Assembly: GCF_024362695.1 (NCBI RefSeq)
Contig: NC_065422.1
Location: 5,827,534 to 5,891,533 of the forward strand
From: Pectinophora gossypiella
Lineage: Eukaryota > Arthropoda > Insecta > Lepidoptera > Gelechiidae
DNA: 64,000 nucleotides
Direction: 5' to 3'
Each line of letters begins with the position of its first letter. Positions within the stretch are counted from its first letter, which is position 1. This document shows, piece by piece, positions 10,722 to 21,277 of the stretch. The notes beneath the pieces were generated by a model. It worked only from the letters and a program-made list of their open reading frames with translations. It was not told the DNA's origin and made no database searches. Both the position numbers and the translations under genes were made by a program.

Positions 10722-10973
10722 CTTAATACGAGTTGTAAGTCCCTTTCCTCGGCGTTTGATACTTTTTATTATAGGACGCAACTCAAGTTCGAGTTGGTCG
10801 ATCAATTGCTTCGAAAGTCTATATACACTGACATAGTTATCATCTCGGGTCAATAGAGACAAACTACGAATTCCATAGGCTTGTCGGCGCAACTCAAAAT
10901 TGTCCAAAGTATGAGCTTCCTCTAATAAACACTTTAATAAAAACATTCGAGCCATTTTCAACAGAAGAAACAC
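10722..10973 (-). pseudogene. HARBI1-like nuclease, 5' exon only
   Basis: 84 codons from ATG to a donor site (AAG|GTGAGA at 10721). The segment NYVSVYRLSKQLIDQLELEL followed by RPIIKS and LTTRIKV matches the N-terminal part of PIF/Harbinger nucleases such as HARBI1, where a helical [FY]RL[ST]K..[IV]..L motif precedes a region ending ..TKVL. The DDE nuclease domain that should follow is absent to the left on this strand, so this is a dead fragment, or exon 1 of a gene whose later exons were deleted. A second Met is at codon 7. Confidence 0.5.
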
Positions 10974-11473
10974 ACTAGCACTAGATTAAACACTACACTA
11001 AAGTTTTTTAAACACTAATCTGTTAAATTACCTTAATTAAAACTTATTGAGTCTTATTAGAAACGATATCACCAGCAAATAACTAATAAAGGTAAAAGAT
11101 TTCACTCGACGAACATTAACTTTTAATTTGACAGATCAAATCGAGTTCGTAAGTGAAGTGAACAGCGAAGTGAACGGGGAATCACCCTTACAGAATGCGG
11201 ATACATCTGTCATCTCATACTAAAAACGTCAAAATCTCGCATCAACTTTAGTTCGACTCGCTGCCGTACTCGCCACTGTGTCGCTAGTGTGCAATTTAAG
11301 TACATAATGCCAAAACAAAAACTCACCGCGGATTCAGATGCGGGTTTCAAAAATTAGCTTACAGAATTGCACTGCTGGTGAGTTGGAATGCGAAGTGTAA
11401 GTGAGCGCCGAAGTGATAAGCGAGTTATTGTTCGAGATCTACAGAATCGACAAACAGAACTTTTTTTTCAGAC

Positions 11474-13001
11474 ATGAAAACCAGCAGCCGCTACTTCTTT
11501 TGTTTCGCAATAATTATTACAGCATTAATCACATTGATCATCCGAAACAGAGAAGCTCCAAAAGTAATTAAGTCTTCATTCAAATATATTCTTATTTGGG
11601 ACTACAAAAACTTTGCACCGCAGTACTATTTTGGCTTTGGTCAAGAATATTTTATAAAGTACAATTGTAGTTTCCAAAACTGTTTTGTTACTGATGATAA
11701 GAATTTTTTCGGGGATAATTTAAAAGGATTTGATGCCATCACGTTTAATGGAAGGTTTATAGAGAGTTTGAACGAGTTTCAACTATTACAAGTTAATAAA
11801 AAGAGATATCGGCATCAAAAGTATGTTTTCTTAAATATGGAATCCGCAATTAACTATCCAGTTTGCAAGGCAAATTTTGATAACTTTTTTAACTGGAGGG
11901 TCACATATAGATTGGATTCTGATATCCCAATGACGTATTTTGTAATCCTCAATATGAATGGGGAAATTGTGGGTCCCAAGCAGGATATGAAGTGGGTGAT
12001 AAACGATAACAATAATGCAATGGGAAATATTACAAGAAATCTGAACACTAAAACCAAAGCTGCTGCTTGGTTTGTCTCCAATTGTAAATCCCGAAGTAGA
12101 TTCAAATACGTTGAAAAATTACAGACGCAACTGAAAAAGTACAATTTAAGCGTCGACATATACGGACCATGTGGTCATCTAAAATGTCCCCGTTATCAAC
12201 ATTCGCGATGCCTGGCTATGTTGAAGAGAGACTATTATTTTTATATGGCTTTAGAAAATACTATTACTGCAGATTATGTAACCGAAAAAGTATTGCACGG
12301 TCTGCAGAATGATGTTGTGCCAATTGTACGCGGGGGAGCTAATTATTCTAGGTGAGTACTTAAATAAATATATTTCTTTGATTAGGTATTATCGTAATAA
12401 GTTTCTAGGCACAGAAGTTGATACCAACTTGTGAAAAAATATCCATGCCTAAAGCAATTAAAATTAGGATATTGCGTTTCGAGATTCAAGATTTGGAAGG
12501 CATATCCATGTTAAGACAAATCTCGCAAATGGCACTATAGGGTCCATCGGTTAAAAGTATCCTTCATGTAACATCGTTAGAAGAATAATTCGTCCAAGTA
12601 TCCATCGCATCGTCCTTAGTACTCTGTCAAACTATGTATATCCATACGATGAGACACATAAGGAAATTGTACTGTTTGAGAATTGTCATTCTTATCAAGC
12701 CTAATACCTTTTAATGTTTTGGTTTTCTAGATTCCTTCCTCCAGGATCTTACTTGGACAGTCAAGAATACTCAACGAAGCAACTGGCTGCTAAAATGAAC
12801 TTTCTGATGAATTCTCCTCTGGAGTACCTTGAGTATTTTAAATGGAAGTCTTCATATAAATACAGGGATGACGCCTACAAAGACGCTGTGTGTTCGTTTT
12901 GTGAAATGCTGAACAATCAAACCATAATCAAACAACAATCTGTGTTTAAACATTTAAGACGATGGTGGCTCCCGAACTTTAGACATAAATGCTTTTTTTA
13001 A
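11474..13001 (+). CDS. alpha-1,3-fucosyltransferase (GT10), gene 1
   Basis: Two exons, 11474-12351 and 12731-13001, give 382 residues. Donor GTGAGT; acceptor TTTTCTAG; phase-2 intron splits an Arg codon inside GGANYS-R-FLPP. A type II signal anchor spans about residues 7-23. The GT10 donor-binding block is ENTITADYVTEK (261-272), and the acceptor side has MESAINYP and NWRVTYRLDSDI. Cys pairs CGHLKC and the C-terminal CSFC fit the disulfides of insect FucT proteins. Expected role: transfer of L-fucose from GDP-Fuc to glycans in the Golgi. The form is closest to insect FucTC-like proteins; acceptor unknown. AATAAA at 13185-13190. No stops or frameshifts. The intron carries a repeat at 12465-12515. 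It converges on gene 2, 349 bp away. Confidence 0.88.
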
Positions 13002-13184
13002 TGTAGAGTAATTTAATTTAGAGTTACCCTGTTATGACTGATCAATATTTGGTTAGGATCCGATTGTCTTTAAAGGAAAAATACACCGTGCTTCGTAAGT
13101 CATGTTATAGGTACGCAGTCGTTACTAAACTAATCTTATCTGTAATTGGAACGGCTTCCTTTTCGGATTTGAAGAGCACCCCCG

Positions 13185-13190
13185 AATAAA
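13185..13190 (+). terminator. poly(A) signal of gene 1
   Basis: AATAAA 184 bp past the stop codon of the first fucosyltransferase gene. Confidence 0.5.
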
Positions 13191-13350
13191 GCGGGAAAAA
13201 CTTTAGGGAGACGATGATAATTAGTTAATAAATATTTATTTGCATAATCATCAACATGACTTATTTATAGTATAAATAAGTAAATAATTGAAAAGATAAA
13301 AAAGTCAATTTTCATTACTTTAATGAACTTTTCTATTTATTTTCTGCAGA

Positions 13351-15457
13351 TTACAATTGTAATGAATTCTTAACTTTTGCTTCACAAAACAAACATCGCT
13401 CATATTTTTCAGGTCGGTTCCACCATTTTAGAAAGTCCTTACGTAGAGAGTAGGTCTCGAATCCGGTCCTGTTGTTCAGGGCACTGCATAGGGAACATAT
13501 GTTGGAGCTGCTAGCGTCGTGGTAACTGTAGTACCTTGTCCACCTGAAGTACTTCCTATATCTTTTCTCAGATTGCATTAGTCGATACATGCGGCGTGCC
13601 AACCTACCAGGGCTATATAAACGAGCGTTTAGATACGACCCCGGAGGTAAAAACCTGGAAAAAATAAGTACATTTCATAAACTACACTACATTTTTCGCG
13701 CTTGCGCTGGAGTTTTATTATTTTTTTAGTTCTGAAGTTATGACATTCACAGTTTCTAGGAAGAATGGAAATCTATTTTTTTTTTTTTTCGTTTTACCCA
13801 CCCTTTAAGCGCATATTATTATTAATAATAAACGACTGATCTGGTTATTGATAGATGAGGCTGAGTTAAACCGGTTTAATATAATTATAGATACCTACTA
13901 GAAACATACAGGACCTAATATGGTTCCTTGAGAAACGTATTATTTTTCATTAAGTAAGTATAAGAAATTATTATTTATTTTATTATTTATCTATTCTAAT
14001 AGGTTTCTTTCTTAAATGATTATACCTAACCCAAATACAAATTTCGATAAGTACTCGTTTAATATACATATATAAATCCGTTATTTTATTTCAATAGCTT
14101 TGTGTTCAAAGTAATCAAACGCTTTAGGTAAATCACATGATATGCTAAGTTTTAAATTTTCTTGATACAAGTTGTATTGTATAAATATATATATATACAT
14201 TTTAGCGCGTTTAACTGGTATGTCCTAATCCTAATGCTAGGCATAATTCTTGGCATGGCATGGGGTTCTGTACATAATCTCTACCTAACACCTGGCAAAA
14301 TGATGCTTAAGATAGGGATGGTTGCAAAGAAAAGGGGAAGCCTTTGCCAGCAGCGGGACATAAATTAGGCTATAGACACTCGTCTGACCATTGATTCACC
14401 TACCCAGGTAAGCACAAAAAGAGACATTATTTAGGTAAGTATACTGATCAGTGCTCAACTTAACCTACCACGAATAATTTGCTCCGCCATAAACTACGGG
14501 AACAACGCTATTTTGTACAGCAGTAAGCAACTTCTCCGTGACATAGTCGTCATCGAAAGAGTTCTCCATGCTCATGTAGAAATAATAGTCGCTTTGTAGA
14601 ATCTTAGTACAGTTCGCATGTTGATTTCGGGCGCAATAAAATTTTCCGCATGTGCCATAAACATCCACAGACAGGTCTGCTGTGTTCAAAATCTTCTGAA
14701 CTTCAGACACCACACATTCTCTATAGTTGTTAGTTCTACAACGAGACACAAACCATGCCGCCATTTTGGTTTTATTTTGTAGCCTTCTATCAATTTTTTT
14801 GTCAATATCCGACATATCTGTAACCCATTGCATATCCTGCTTCGGGCCAATGACTGTGCCATTCACGTCTTTAATTACAAAGTAAGGAAGAAAAATGTCA
14901 GCATCTAAACGGTACGAAGCCGTCCAATTAAAATACTCGTCGAACTTAGAACTGCAAACTGGGAACATGTCAGCCGATTCTAAGGCGAAGAATATGTATT
15001 TCTGGTGCACCGCTCGCTTTGTCGGCAGTGTGAGATTCAAAGCCCTAATACCTCGTACGTCAAATATCACAGCATCAAATTTGGTAATGTCATCCAAATA
15101 TTCTCTGTTAAAGGACGTATAACAGTTCTGAAAGGAACAGTTTTGGGTCATGAACACTTGTTGGCCCTCTCGGAAAAAATCATGATCATACGCGTCTTTC
15201 GTCCATAACAAGATATATTTGAGAGGCGGATTATTATTATTTTGCAAATTTTCATAAACAGTGAAGTATTTAGACCACAAGACGTAAAATGACGTTGATA
15301 CACATAATAAAATAAATATTTTCAGTCCTGTTAAGTTTAGGTAACGCGTGTTTATCCAAGGAAGCACTAGCAGTACATTTCGGGAGCGCAGTTTTGAAAT
15401 GTTGGAACTTGGTACCGTAGCGAACATTGATATCTGCTTTATTTGACACACGGGCAA
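13351..15457 (-). CDS. alpha-1,3-fucosyltransferase (GT10), gene 2
   Basis: Two exons on the minus strand, 15457-14469 and 13654-13351, give 430 residues. Donor GTAGGT; acceptor TTTTTTCCAG; same phase-2 position as in the other three genes, but the split codon is TG|G (Trp330) where the others have Arg. Membrane anchor about residues 45-61 after a longer cytoplasmic tail; a start at Met11 would be equally possible. Donor-binding block ENSFDDDYVTEK (298-309); CGKFYC and C-terminal CSLC present. Golgi fucosyl transfer is inferred from family. The 814-bp intron holds a short SINE tail piece near 14325-14375. Poly(A) candidates on the minus strand lie at 13235-13240 and 13336-13341. In tandem with gene 3. 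Confidence 0.87.
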
Positions 15458-15459
15458 TC

Positions 15460-16442
15460 ACGATAACAATTATGATCCACACAACTCCAGTCTTCTCTTC
15501 CACTCGATTGAGTGAATGTAATATCTCGCTTTACACCTCTGTGCTATAAACAGATTGGGTATCGGTACCAGTTACCGTCCTTTTTCAAACTTTTCTGCGA
15601 AATTAATTTCGACTTGTTTTAAAAAACACTACCGCAGCAAATATGACAAGGGGTACCAACATACCTAAATGTTTTTTTTTATAAATACCAGTTGGGTTAA
15701 ATATTGAAGTTCAAATTAGATTAGATTGATGGGACTACCTTCGGAGTTGAAAGTAGAATATAATGGTTCATGAGCTTATACTATCCAATTTTAGATACCT
15801 AGTTGTTATAGAGTTGCTCAAACCTGGTGTTTTTAAGTTTTTCGGTAAAAGTATCAAAACTGATTGCACTTTCACGTTGCCTTGGAGCTCTACCCACCTC
15901 ATTAGGAATCACGGGCATGAGTTTACGCGTGTCACTGTTTAGATGTCACTAACAAGCACATTTACCTTGTTTGGTAACAATATGTCGTCAATGACAATGA
16001 TCCATTTGCATACTACAAGAGTATCATTTTCCAAAATATTATAAAGAGTTGCTATAACAACGAACAGCCAGTGCATGCACTCTAATGCGCCAACACGACG
16101 CGGTGCGCACACGGTCACACGCGATTAAGGAGCAGTTCCTAAAAGTATCCTCCTATAACAGTTCCATTTAGCCGTTGAAAATATTTTCGCTTTCGTCAGG
16201 CCTATGCTAATACTTACACCGACACGGACGTTCACGGTTTTAGTATTGATATGAAATGTTGGATTAACTATTAACGAAATGTCACTATAATCACTTATGT
16301 CAATCTTCGTTTGATTACCATTAAGCGGTAACGAAAACGAACCTATTTTGGCTATACCCTCTACAGTTTCTGTGGATCTTTATCAGGCAACAAAGTAGGT
16401 ACCTAAGTTATTCCATTCGGTGGCATTTAGTAGGCAACTACG
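15460..16442. other. spacer between genes 2 and 3
   Basis: Holds the upstream region of gene 2 and the 3' flank of gene 3. A short repeat piece (GGAGCTCTACCCACC, 15889-15935) matches the fragment at 628. No other gene seen. Confidence 0.5.
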
Positions 16443-17817
16443 TTAACTACCTTTTAATTTTTTCTTCGAATCACAATCTTTTGTATTCCACCAGCGTCTA
16501 AAGCTTTTATGTACACTAAAAGCTCGAAATCTTGCTTTATTGTTGAGGGCCTGGCATACTCTACACATGTTCTCCGAGATAGCGTCGTGGTATGTGTAAT
16601 AATTCCTCCATTTAAAAAACTGATCGTATGTCTTCTGGGACATCATAATGCTATACATAATTTCTGCCAAGTCTTTAGTGGAGTGCAATCGGGCATCTAG
16701 GTAGGACCGAGGTGGCAAAAATCTAGAAAAATATGTCTTTATTACTACCCAGAACTGCAGTGCTAAAACTATGAGTAAATAATTTATGATAAACACACAC
16801 ATACCTAGTATAATTTGCTCCTCCATGTACTATAGGAACAACATTGTTCTGTAAAGCAGTTAGTACCTTTTCAGTAATATAATCTTCATGAACTGAATTC
16901 TCTAAGGCCATATAGAAATAATAGTCATTTTCGAGCATCGCATTGCACACTTGCCACTGTGTTTTGGGACACTTGAGACTTCCACATTTACCGTATGTGT
17001 CCACTGACAATTCGTATGTTTTTAAATGTACGTTTAATTCGCTCACAAACGCTTGTCTGCTATTTTTGTCCTTGCAATTTGACACGAACCACGCTGCTGC
17101 TTTAGTTTTGTTACATAATCTCTTTTCCACATATTCATCAACATCCGTCTTATTCACATATTTAACCCATCCCATATTTGGCTTTGGACCCACAACTTCC
17201 CCAACTTTATTCTTAATTAAAAAATAAGGGTAAACAATATCTGAATCCAATTTGTACGTCATAGTCCAATTGAAGTAACCATCAAAAGTCTTATCACAAA
17301 TGGGATAGTTGTCAGCCGACTCAAAGCCGAAAAATATATATTTCTGTCTTAGTGACCGGGTTTGGGGTAACTTAGGTTTGTTGTACAAGGCACGGCCATC
17401 AAACAAGATAGCATCAAACTTCGTGATATCTCCACCGAAGAATTTTCTGTCTATAGTGATGTAACAATTGGTTTTGGAACAATTATTTTCGGTAAAGGCG
17501 CGTCGCTGCATCAACCAGGGTTTGGTAAATTTTTGCGACCACAGCAGGATGTAAATCAGCCCCATGCTGCCATTTTTCTCTGTGTAGTTCATAGCGCCCC
17601 TGAACGTCCTCAAGGAGATTTCAGTTTCTCCAGTGTTCTTGCTGCCTTTTTCATCGAGGTACAGCGAATACAAGACGAAGGCACAACCGAGTATAGACAC
17701 ACATATATAAGATAAGGGTCTTAGGACCTCGATGAGGCCTATACCTCTAAGTAGATGGGGCATCTGGTAACCTTTATGAGATACTCTAACACAACACTGA
17801 TGACTATTTATTGACAA
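16443..17817 (-). CDS. alpha-1,3-fucosyltransferase (GT10), gene 3
   Basis: Minus-strand exons 17817-16805 and 16722-16443, 430 residues, with the smallest intron of the group (82 bp; donor GTATGT, acceptor TTTTTCTAG). The open frame runs on into the intron, so the splice is needed to reach the conserved RFLPPRSYLDAR. Signal anchor about residues 33-54. Donor-binding block ENSVHEDYITEK (306-317), GGANYTR at the junction, CGSLKC, and C-terminal CRVC. NWTMTYKLDSDI is the common GT10 acceptor-side stretch. All core residues are present. Its 5' end faces gene 4 across 938 bp. Confidence 0.88.
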
Positions 17818-18755
17818 ATGACCTGTAAACTACTGTACCCTCCAAGATAGACTGCATACACGCAATGAAGTATTTTTTCAATAAACAACCAGTTATGCAA
17901 CCGCGAAAATATGTCGTATTCGTATCCAACGCCTTTGAAGAATAGTGTGTATAGGCATGCTTATTAATTGTCCTACCTTATTATACGGCATTTCATTATC
18001 TATTTCCTATTATGTTGTAAGATGTGGTATGGAGAAGAGAAAAGATGATATACTTAGTGACTGGATTGAGAAGGGAATGTTCAGATGGTTTGTACACGTG
18101 GAGCGGATGAAGAATAGTAGGTAAAGAAAGCCGTATTTAAGGCGAAGGTTGTTGCTAGGACTGGCATAGGTTCGAAGAATTATAAAGACGTAAATTTACC
18201 AAGTTGTGGTGTAGATGTTTTAAAAAAAAGGTTTAGTAGGTGCGACCTGCCATTTATTCAGTCAGAGATACCTACATCCATCACTAGATGAACTAAGTAC
18301 CGACATTTCAACTGAACTTTCTGTTGATGATGATTCGCATCGCCGCCGTCTATAATGGTCAAACAGTGTTAAAAACATTTTAAAAATGTCAAAACCATGC
18401 GGCGCGCTTGTTTATAACCTTATTATTTATTCGTAGTTTATAACGATAGATTAATTTTAAGCAAAAGAGTTGTGTCAGGACTTAAGATATAGTCTCTGCT
18501 TACCCCGTTCTTGGACAATAGGCGTGAGTACACATATGCAAGTGCTGTTCCTTTAGTTTAGGTAAGTGGAAATGTGTGAATGGGGTTTTGGTTAGATAAA
18601 TAACAACATCTCATTCTTCAAAGCCATTGAATGTGTTATATATTCAATAATAATATTGAAAAATATTGAAATTTCTTATATGACAGGCTGTTAGAGTGCT
18701 CAGAATCACTAAATTGATAACCACTATCGTATGTTGAAGTTGCTTATAAGAGGAA
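17818..18755. promoter_or_regulatory. shared divergent upstream region, genes 3 and 4
   Basis: 938 bp between two start codons pointing away from each other. It must hold both promoters, but I see no decisive TATA or initiator. A decayed LINE piece lies at 18025-18215 (plus strand, GMFRWFVHVERM, a non-LTR reverse transcriptase C-terminal stretch with stops). Confidence 0.4.
18025..18215 (+). mobile_element. LINE reverse transcriptase remnant
   Basis: Reads WIEKGMFRWFVHVERMKNSR then a stop; typical of the C-terminal region of arthropod LINE reverse transcriptases. No target duplication identified. Confidence 0.5.
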
Positions 18756-20784
18756 ATGCCTCTTTACCTACCTGGAGGCACGACCCTTATCCAGTATTTT
18801 AGCCGATTTTTTTCAAACAATTCTATTATTTTTATCTGTTTAATTCTTTGTGCTTCGGTCGAAAGTGACGAGAATGCAACCGAGGTAACACTACAAACCC
18901 TTGTAAGAAACACCAGGAATACACACTTGATATATATTTTACTGTGGATGGATCAACATCCCACATGGATAAACTGGACAACGGAACAGCGAAGTTTCAT
19001 CAATGACAAATGTTCTAAAACAAATTGCTTCCTTACTTACAACAGAGATCTCTTCCGCGACATCAGAAAGTTCCAAGCTGTAATATTTCATGGCTCCTTT
19101 CTGAATGTACCTGTTGTGGTCCACAAACGTAAGCCGAACGGGTCACCCACATCTTATAAAGTCACCAAACCTGAGCTCCGATCACCACATCAGAAGTATA
19201 TATTTTTCAACATGGAGTCTTCTGCCAATTATCCCGTTGTTAATGATATTTTCGACGATTTCTTCAACTGGACTATGACATACAAATTTGACTCTGATAT
19301 TTTTCACCCTTATTTTGTGATAAAGAATAGCTTTGGGGAGATTGTAGGTCCGAAGCGAAATATAACATGGGTTGCAGACATGGAGGACATCGATGAGCAC
19401 TTGGCACAGAAATTGCGAACCAAGACCAAAGCCGTAGCATGGTTCGTGTCTAACTGTGCCGCTGGAAGTAAGAGAGATGAGTTTGTAAAGAGACTTACGA
19501 AATCTTTAAACAAATACAACTTGACAGTAGATGTTTACGGCCAATGCGGACCTCTGCAGTGTCCTCTATCAGAGGAGCATAGGTGCTATGCGATGCTTGA
19601 AAATGATTATTATTTCTACTTAGCTTTGGAGAACTCATTTAGTGACGACTATGTTACAGAGAAGATATTGACTGCTGTACAGAACAACGTCGTCCCTATT
19701 GTATATGGTTGTGCGGATTACACCAGGTAAGTATGTGTATTTTGATTAATTAACCATTAGTTGTATTAGCCTTGAATAATACATAGATTATACCGCTGCG
19801 CCACCGAAAACGCGCTCGGTCTGCGATTGTTGAAGTTAAGGAACTTTCGCAAAGGCCGGTCATAGGATGGGTGACCACAAAAAAAAGTTTTCATCTCGAG
19901 CTCCTTCGTGCTTCGGAAGGCACGTTAAGCCGTTGGTCCCGGCTGCTTTAGCAGTCGTTAATAACCCCAAACCGCACTGGGCCCGCGTGGTGTTTGAAGG
20001 TCCGATCTCCCTATCCATCACTAGGGAAGGCCCGTGCCCCAGCAGTGGGGACGTTAAAAGGGCTGATGATGATGAATACATAGATTACATAAACAGCTTA
20101 TACACGTCCCACTGCTGGGTACAGGCGTCCCCTACCCTCAATTAACCGAAGCACCATACCTGCTCATGTTGATTGATTGAATAATACAGGGTGTTAGTGA
20201 CACAGTATAGAATACTGAGGAGATGATGTTGTGATGTTTTTGTTGTTTTTTTTTTAATTATTTTAAATTCCATCATTTTGAAATGGAAAATTCCACTTGT
20301 TATTTATTCAGAATCATGAACCGAATCATCACCCTCAATATTCGTTACGATGTTACTTACATCCCGTACAAGTAGGTACGTACAGGGAGCCGTACGGGTA
20401 TGTAGGACGAAAACACTCCACTCCCACTTGATATTACCGTCCATCCACTTGATATTAACACAGAATCACGGTCTGATACAATCAACCTAAATGTTTTATT
20501 TTTTTAGATTCTTGCCACCTGAATCGTACATCGACGGCCGTGATCATACCTCTTCAGACTTGGCAGACTTGATGTACCAACTGATACGAACTCCAAAGAA
20601 GTACCATCAGTACTTTAAGTGGAAGAATTATTACACATACCACAATAACTTGGATAACATTTGCGCGCTATGTGAGGCGTTGAACAACAGGAAAAGACTT
20701 CGAACCCGCGTTTACAAGCAGTTCAGATCTTGGTGGAACTTCGGCTCTGATGCAACCTGCCGTCGACCGGACCATCATCTATAA
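18756..20784 (+). CDS. alpha-1,3-fucosyltransferase (GT10), gene 4
   Basis: Exons 18756-19726 and 20508-20784, 415 residues. Donor GTAAGT; acceptor TTTTTTTAG; same phase-2 junction. Donor-binding block ENSFSDDYVTEK (292-303); NWTMTYKFDSDI; CGPLQC; C-terminal CALC. Two differences from its paralogues: an insertion of about 20 residues before SPHQKYIFF, and GCADYTR where the others read GGANY. The N-terminal anchor (about 22-35) is short and weak, so a different upstream start cannot be excluded. The 781-bp intron contains a 5S SINE (19791-20074) and a foldback MITE (20187-20366). No disabling change. Confidence 0.86.
19791..20074 (+). mobile_element. 5S rRNA-headed SINE, copy 2
   Basis: Head with GAAGTTAAGGAACTTTCGC and GGTCATAGGATGGGTGACCA (5S internal promoter region), shared core, third-type tail and (GATG)n. 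Exact 13-bp duplication AATACATAGATTA at 19778-19790 and 20075-20087. Lies in the intron of fucosyltransferase gene 4 in the sense direction. Confidence 0.85.
20187..20366. mobile_element. foldback TA MITE, copy D
   Basis: CAGGGTGTTAGTGACACAGT after TA; right end GTTACTTACATCCCG before TA. The left arm is decayed. Arm fragments continue at 20410-20480. Confidence 0.65.
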
Positions 20785-20829
20785 TGACTATTTTCACGTG
20801 AATCATCATCTCCGTAGCGTTATTCCGTT

Positions 20830-20885
20830 TTTTACCAGGTCCGATTACCTAACCTAAAGATCGGCAGGTCCGGTTTTTATAAAGA
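20830..20885 (+). repeat. repeat E fragment
   Basis: Short match to 8005-8140 around TTTTTACCAGGTCCG and GGTCCGGTTTTTA. Confidence 0.35.
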
Positions 20886-21277
20886 TCATGATGGACACAA
20901 TCGCTCAGTCGAGTTTTACGACATAGAGGCCATGTTTTTTTTTCTTTATCCCAGTAGTCTCTCTTTTGTCTCCAATACTACGAAGCGAGATTAGAAGCAT
21001 TGCAAGTAATGGCTGTATGAGCATAAAGCCGTTTTATTCAAAGAACAAAAAGCATATATTTGACTTTGACAGTCAGTACTGACAACTTACAAACTTAAAA
21101 GATTGTTTATAAATCTGTCAATTCAGTTAACCTAAGTTTTATCGGTTATCAGTCAGTCGCTTCGACAGTTTTATTACTATGTTGATTTTGTTTGTGTTCA
21201 GTGCACGTGTAATAATAAATAAATATTAATGTAAAATAGATATCTAAATATAAATCATTTAGCATTTGTGTATCATT

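Larger units (their letters stand above)
10173..11379 (-). mobile_element. putative PIF/Harbinger remnant
   Basis: Bounded by a perfect 17-nt inverted pair, ACCAGCAGTGCAATTCT at 10173-10189 and its complement at 11363-11379. Inside is a HARBI1-like first exon but no catalytic exons. No 3-bp target duplication could be fixed, so the ends are provisional. Includes direct repeats around GGGGAATCCCT (10378-10430 and 10461-10510). The right end is 94 bp from a fucosyltransferase start codon. Confidence 0.4.

Noticed and set aside
16443..16826. Separate 127-residue protein starting at 16826
   Set aside because: It is exon 2 of fucosyltransferase gene 3 read through the 82-bp intron; the splice joins it to exon 1.
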